Shown one piece after another: positions 63,535-64,000 of a stretch of DNA of 64,000 bases. Source of the stretch: Jiangella anatolica. Lineage in GTDB: Bacteria > Actinomycetota > Actinomycetes > Jiangellales > Jiangellaceae. The stretch's first letter is position 1; each line of letters opens with the position of its first letter. The notes beneath the pieces were generated by a model. That model saw only the letters and a list, made by a program, of their open reading frames with translations. It made no database searches and was not told where the DNA came from. The position numbers and the translations under genes are program-made. The stretch spans positions 1 to 64,000 of the forward strand of contig NZ_POTW01000024.1 in the NCBI RefSeq assembly GCF_003236295.1. Reading direction: 5' to 3'.

Positions 63535-64000
63535 TCAACTGGTGCCGAGATAGGCGCCCAGGGCGTTGGCGAACTGGTAGCCGTTCGTCGCATCCCAGTT
63601 GACCGACCAGGTCATCGCCCCGCCGATCGGTCCCCACGGATCGGGCGGCACGAACCTGCCGCAGCGGGTCGCGGTCGCCAGGCAGTCCAGGGCGGCCGTG
63701 ACGTTCGACGGCGACTGGTGGCCGCCGCCCGCGGCTTGCGGCGTCGCCGGCAGGCCGAGCCCGACCTGATGCGGCGCCAGTCCGGCTTCGAGCTCGATGC
63801 AGGCGAGCGCGGTCAGGAAGTCGACCGTGCCCTGGGAGTAGACCTGCTGGTCGCAGCCCAGCATCGAGCCGGAGTTGTAGTACTGCATGTTGACGATGGT
63901 GAGGATGTCGCGGATCGCCAGCGCCAGCTTGTAGTACTCGAACGTCGGCGCCTGGAAGTCGATCGTCTGCGGCGCCATCGTGATGATCAGATCGGACCCG
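63535..64000 (-). CDS. GH18 chitinase, C-terminal part (cut by the window end)
   Basis: The reading frame is open to base 64000, so the N-terminus lies beyond the window; 155 residues are visible. The segment SDLIITMAPQTIDFQAPTFE is typical of bacterial GH18 chitinases, where the MAPQ strand follows the DxxDxDxE catalytic motif. The end GGAMTWSVNWDATNGYQFAN contains the conserved barrel-closing tryptophan. It hydrolyses chitin, normally as a secreted enzyme, with signal and binding domains expected upstream. The catalytic motif itself is outside the window. Confidence 0.88.
   Translation of the reverse strand, partial: GSDLIITMAPQTIDFQAPTFEYYKLALAIRDILTIVNMQYYNSGSMLGCDQQVYSQGTVDFLTALACIELEAGLAPHQVGLGLPATPQAAGGGHQSPSNVTAALDCLATATRCGRFVPPDPWGPIGGAMTWSVNWDATNGYQFANALGAYLGTS

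Overview
The window is very GC-rich, with G or C at nearly every third codon position. It carries actinobacterial marker genes: mshB for mycothiol, the actinobacterial 7Fe-type fdxA next to dapC, and a VanW/YoaR-like wall protein. It is a chromosomal segment of a mycelial or soil-type Actinomycetota. The mix of many solute-binding transporters, a sialidase-like protein and a chitinase fits a saprophyte; a Jiangella-like genus is possible but cannot be fixed from the sequence alone. No rRNA, tRNA, CRISPR, transposase or phage gene was recognised.

Layout. 1-10.9 kb: the end of a secreted HExxH protein, the dapC-fdxA pair (lysine/diaminopimelate and a ferredoxin), a GNAT acetyltransferase, then mshB, a small membrane protein and a giant VanW-type protein, and a GAF-domain regulator followed by a minisatellite that runs into a terminator. 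10.9-20.8 kb: two tandem peptide/nickel-type (DppABC-like) ABC cassettes on the minus strand; only the downstream one carries the two ATPase genes, so the pair probably shares them. 20.9-23.9 kb: typA and an AbiEi/DUF559-type protein. 24.0-30.7 kb: a third, complete peptide ABC operon whose DppB-like permease carries an enlarged middle. 30.9-32.7 kb: an ArsR-type regulator and a frameshifted MFS exporter.

33.2-39.1 kb: an Sdh1-type succinate dehydrogenase (membrane, flavoprotein and Fe-S subunits), then pterin-carbinolamine dehydratase, acetamidase/formamidase, an SDR dehydrogenase and a small nucleotide-binding-like protein. 39.4-45.6 kb: a DeoR-controlled sugar locus (binding protein, two permeases, class II aldolase, ADP-dependent-type sugar kinase) with a readable promoter and a four-fold decamer operator. 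45.6-54.3 kb: a five-gene minus-strand glycan operon (MGH1-like glycosidase, FAD oxidoreductase, NanA/DapA-like lyase, five-Asp-box sialidase-like protein, methyltransferase). It has a clear promoter and a perfect 14-bp palindrome, and is divergent from a PhyH-type dioxygenase and an AraC regulator.

54.3-64 kb: a KTSC protein, a heterodimeric ABC exporter in which each subunit has lost complementary ATPase motifs, a DinB protein, divergent RidA and CGNR genes, an HNH-like protein, ychF, rmuC and the C-terminal end of a GH18 chitinase.

Themes across the window are nutrient uptake under local repressors, hairpins placed just after each peptide-binding-protein gene, and translationally coupled ATGA/GTGA gene junctions.
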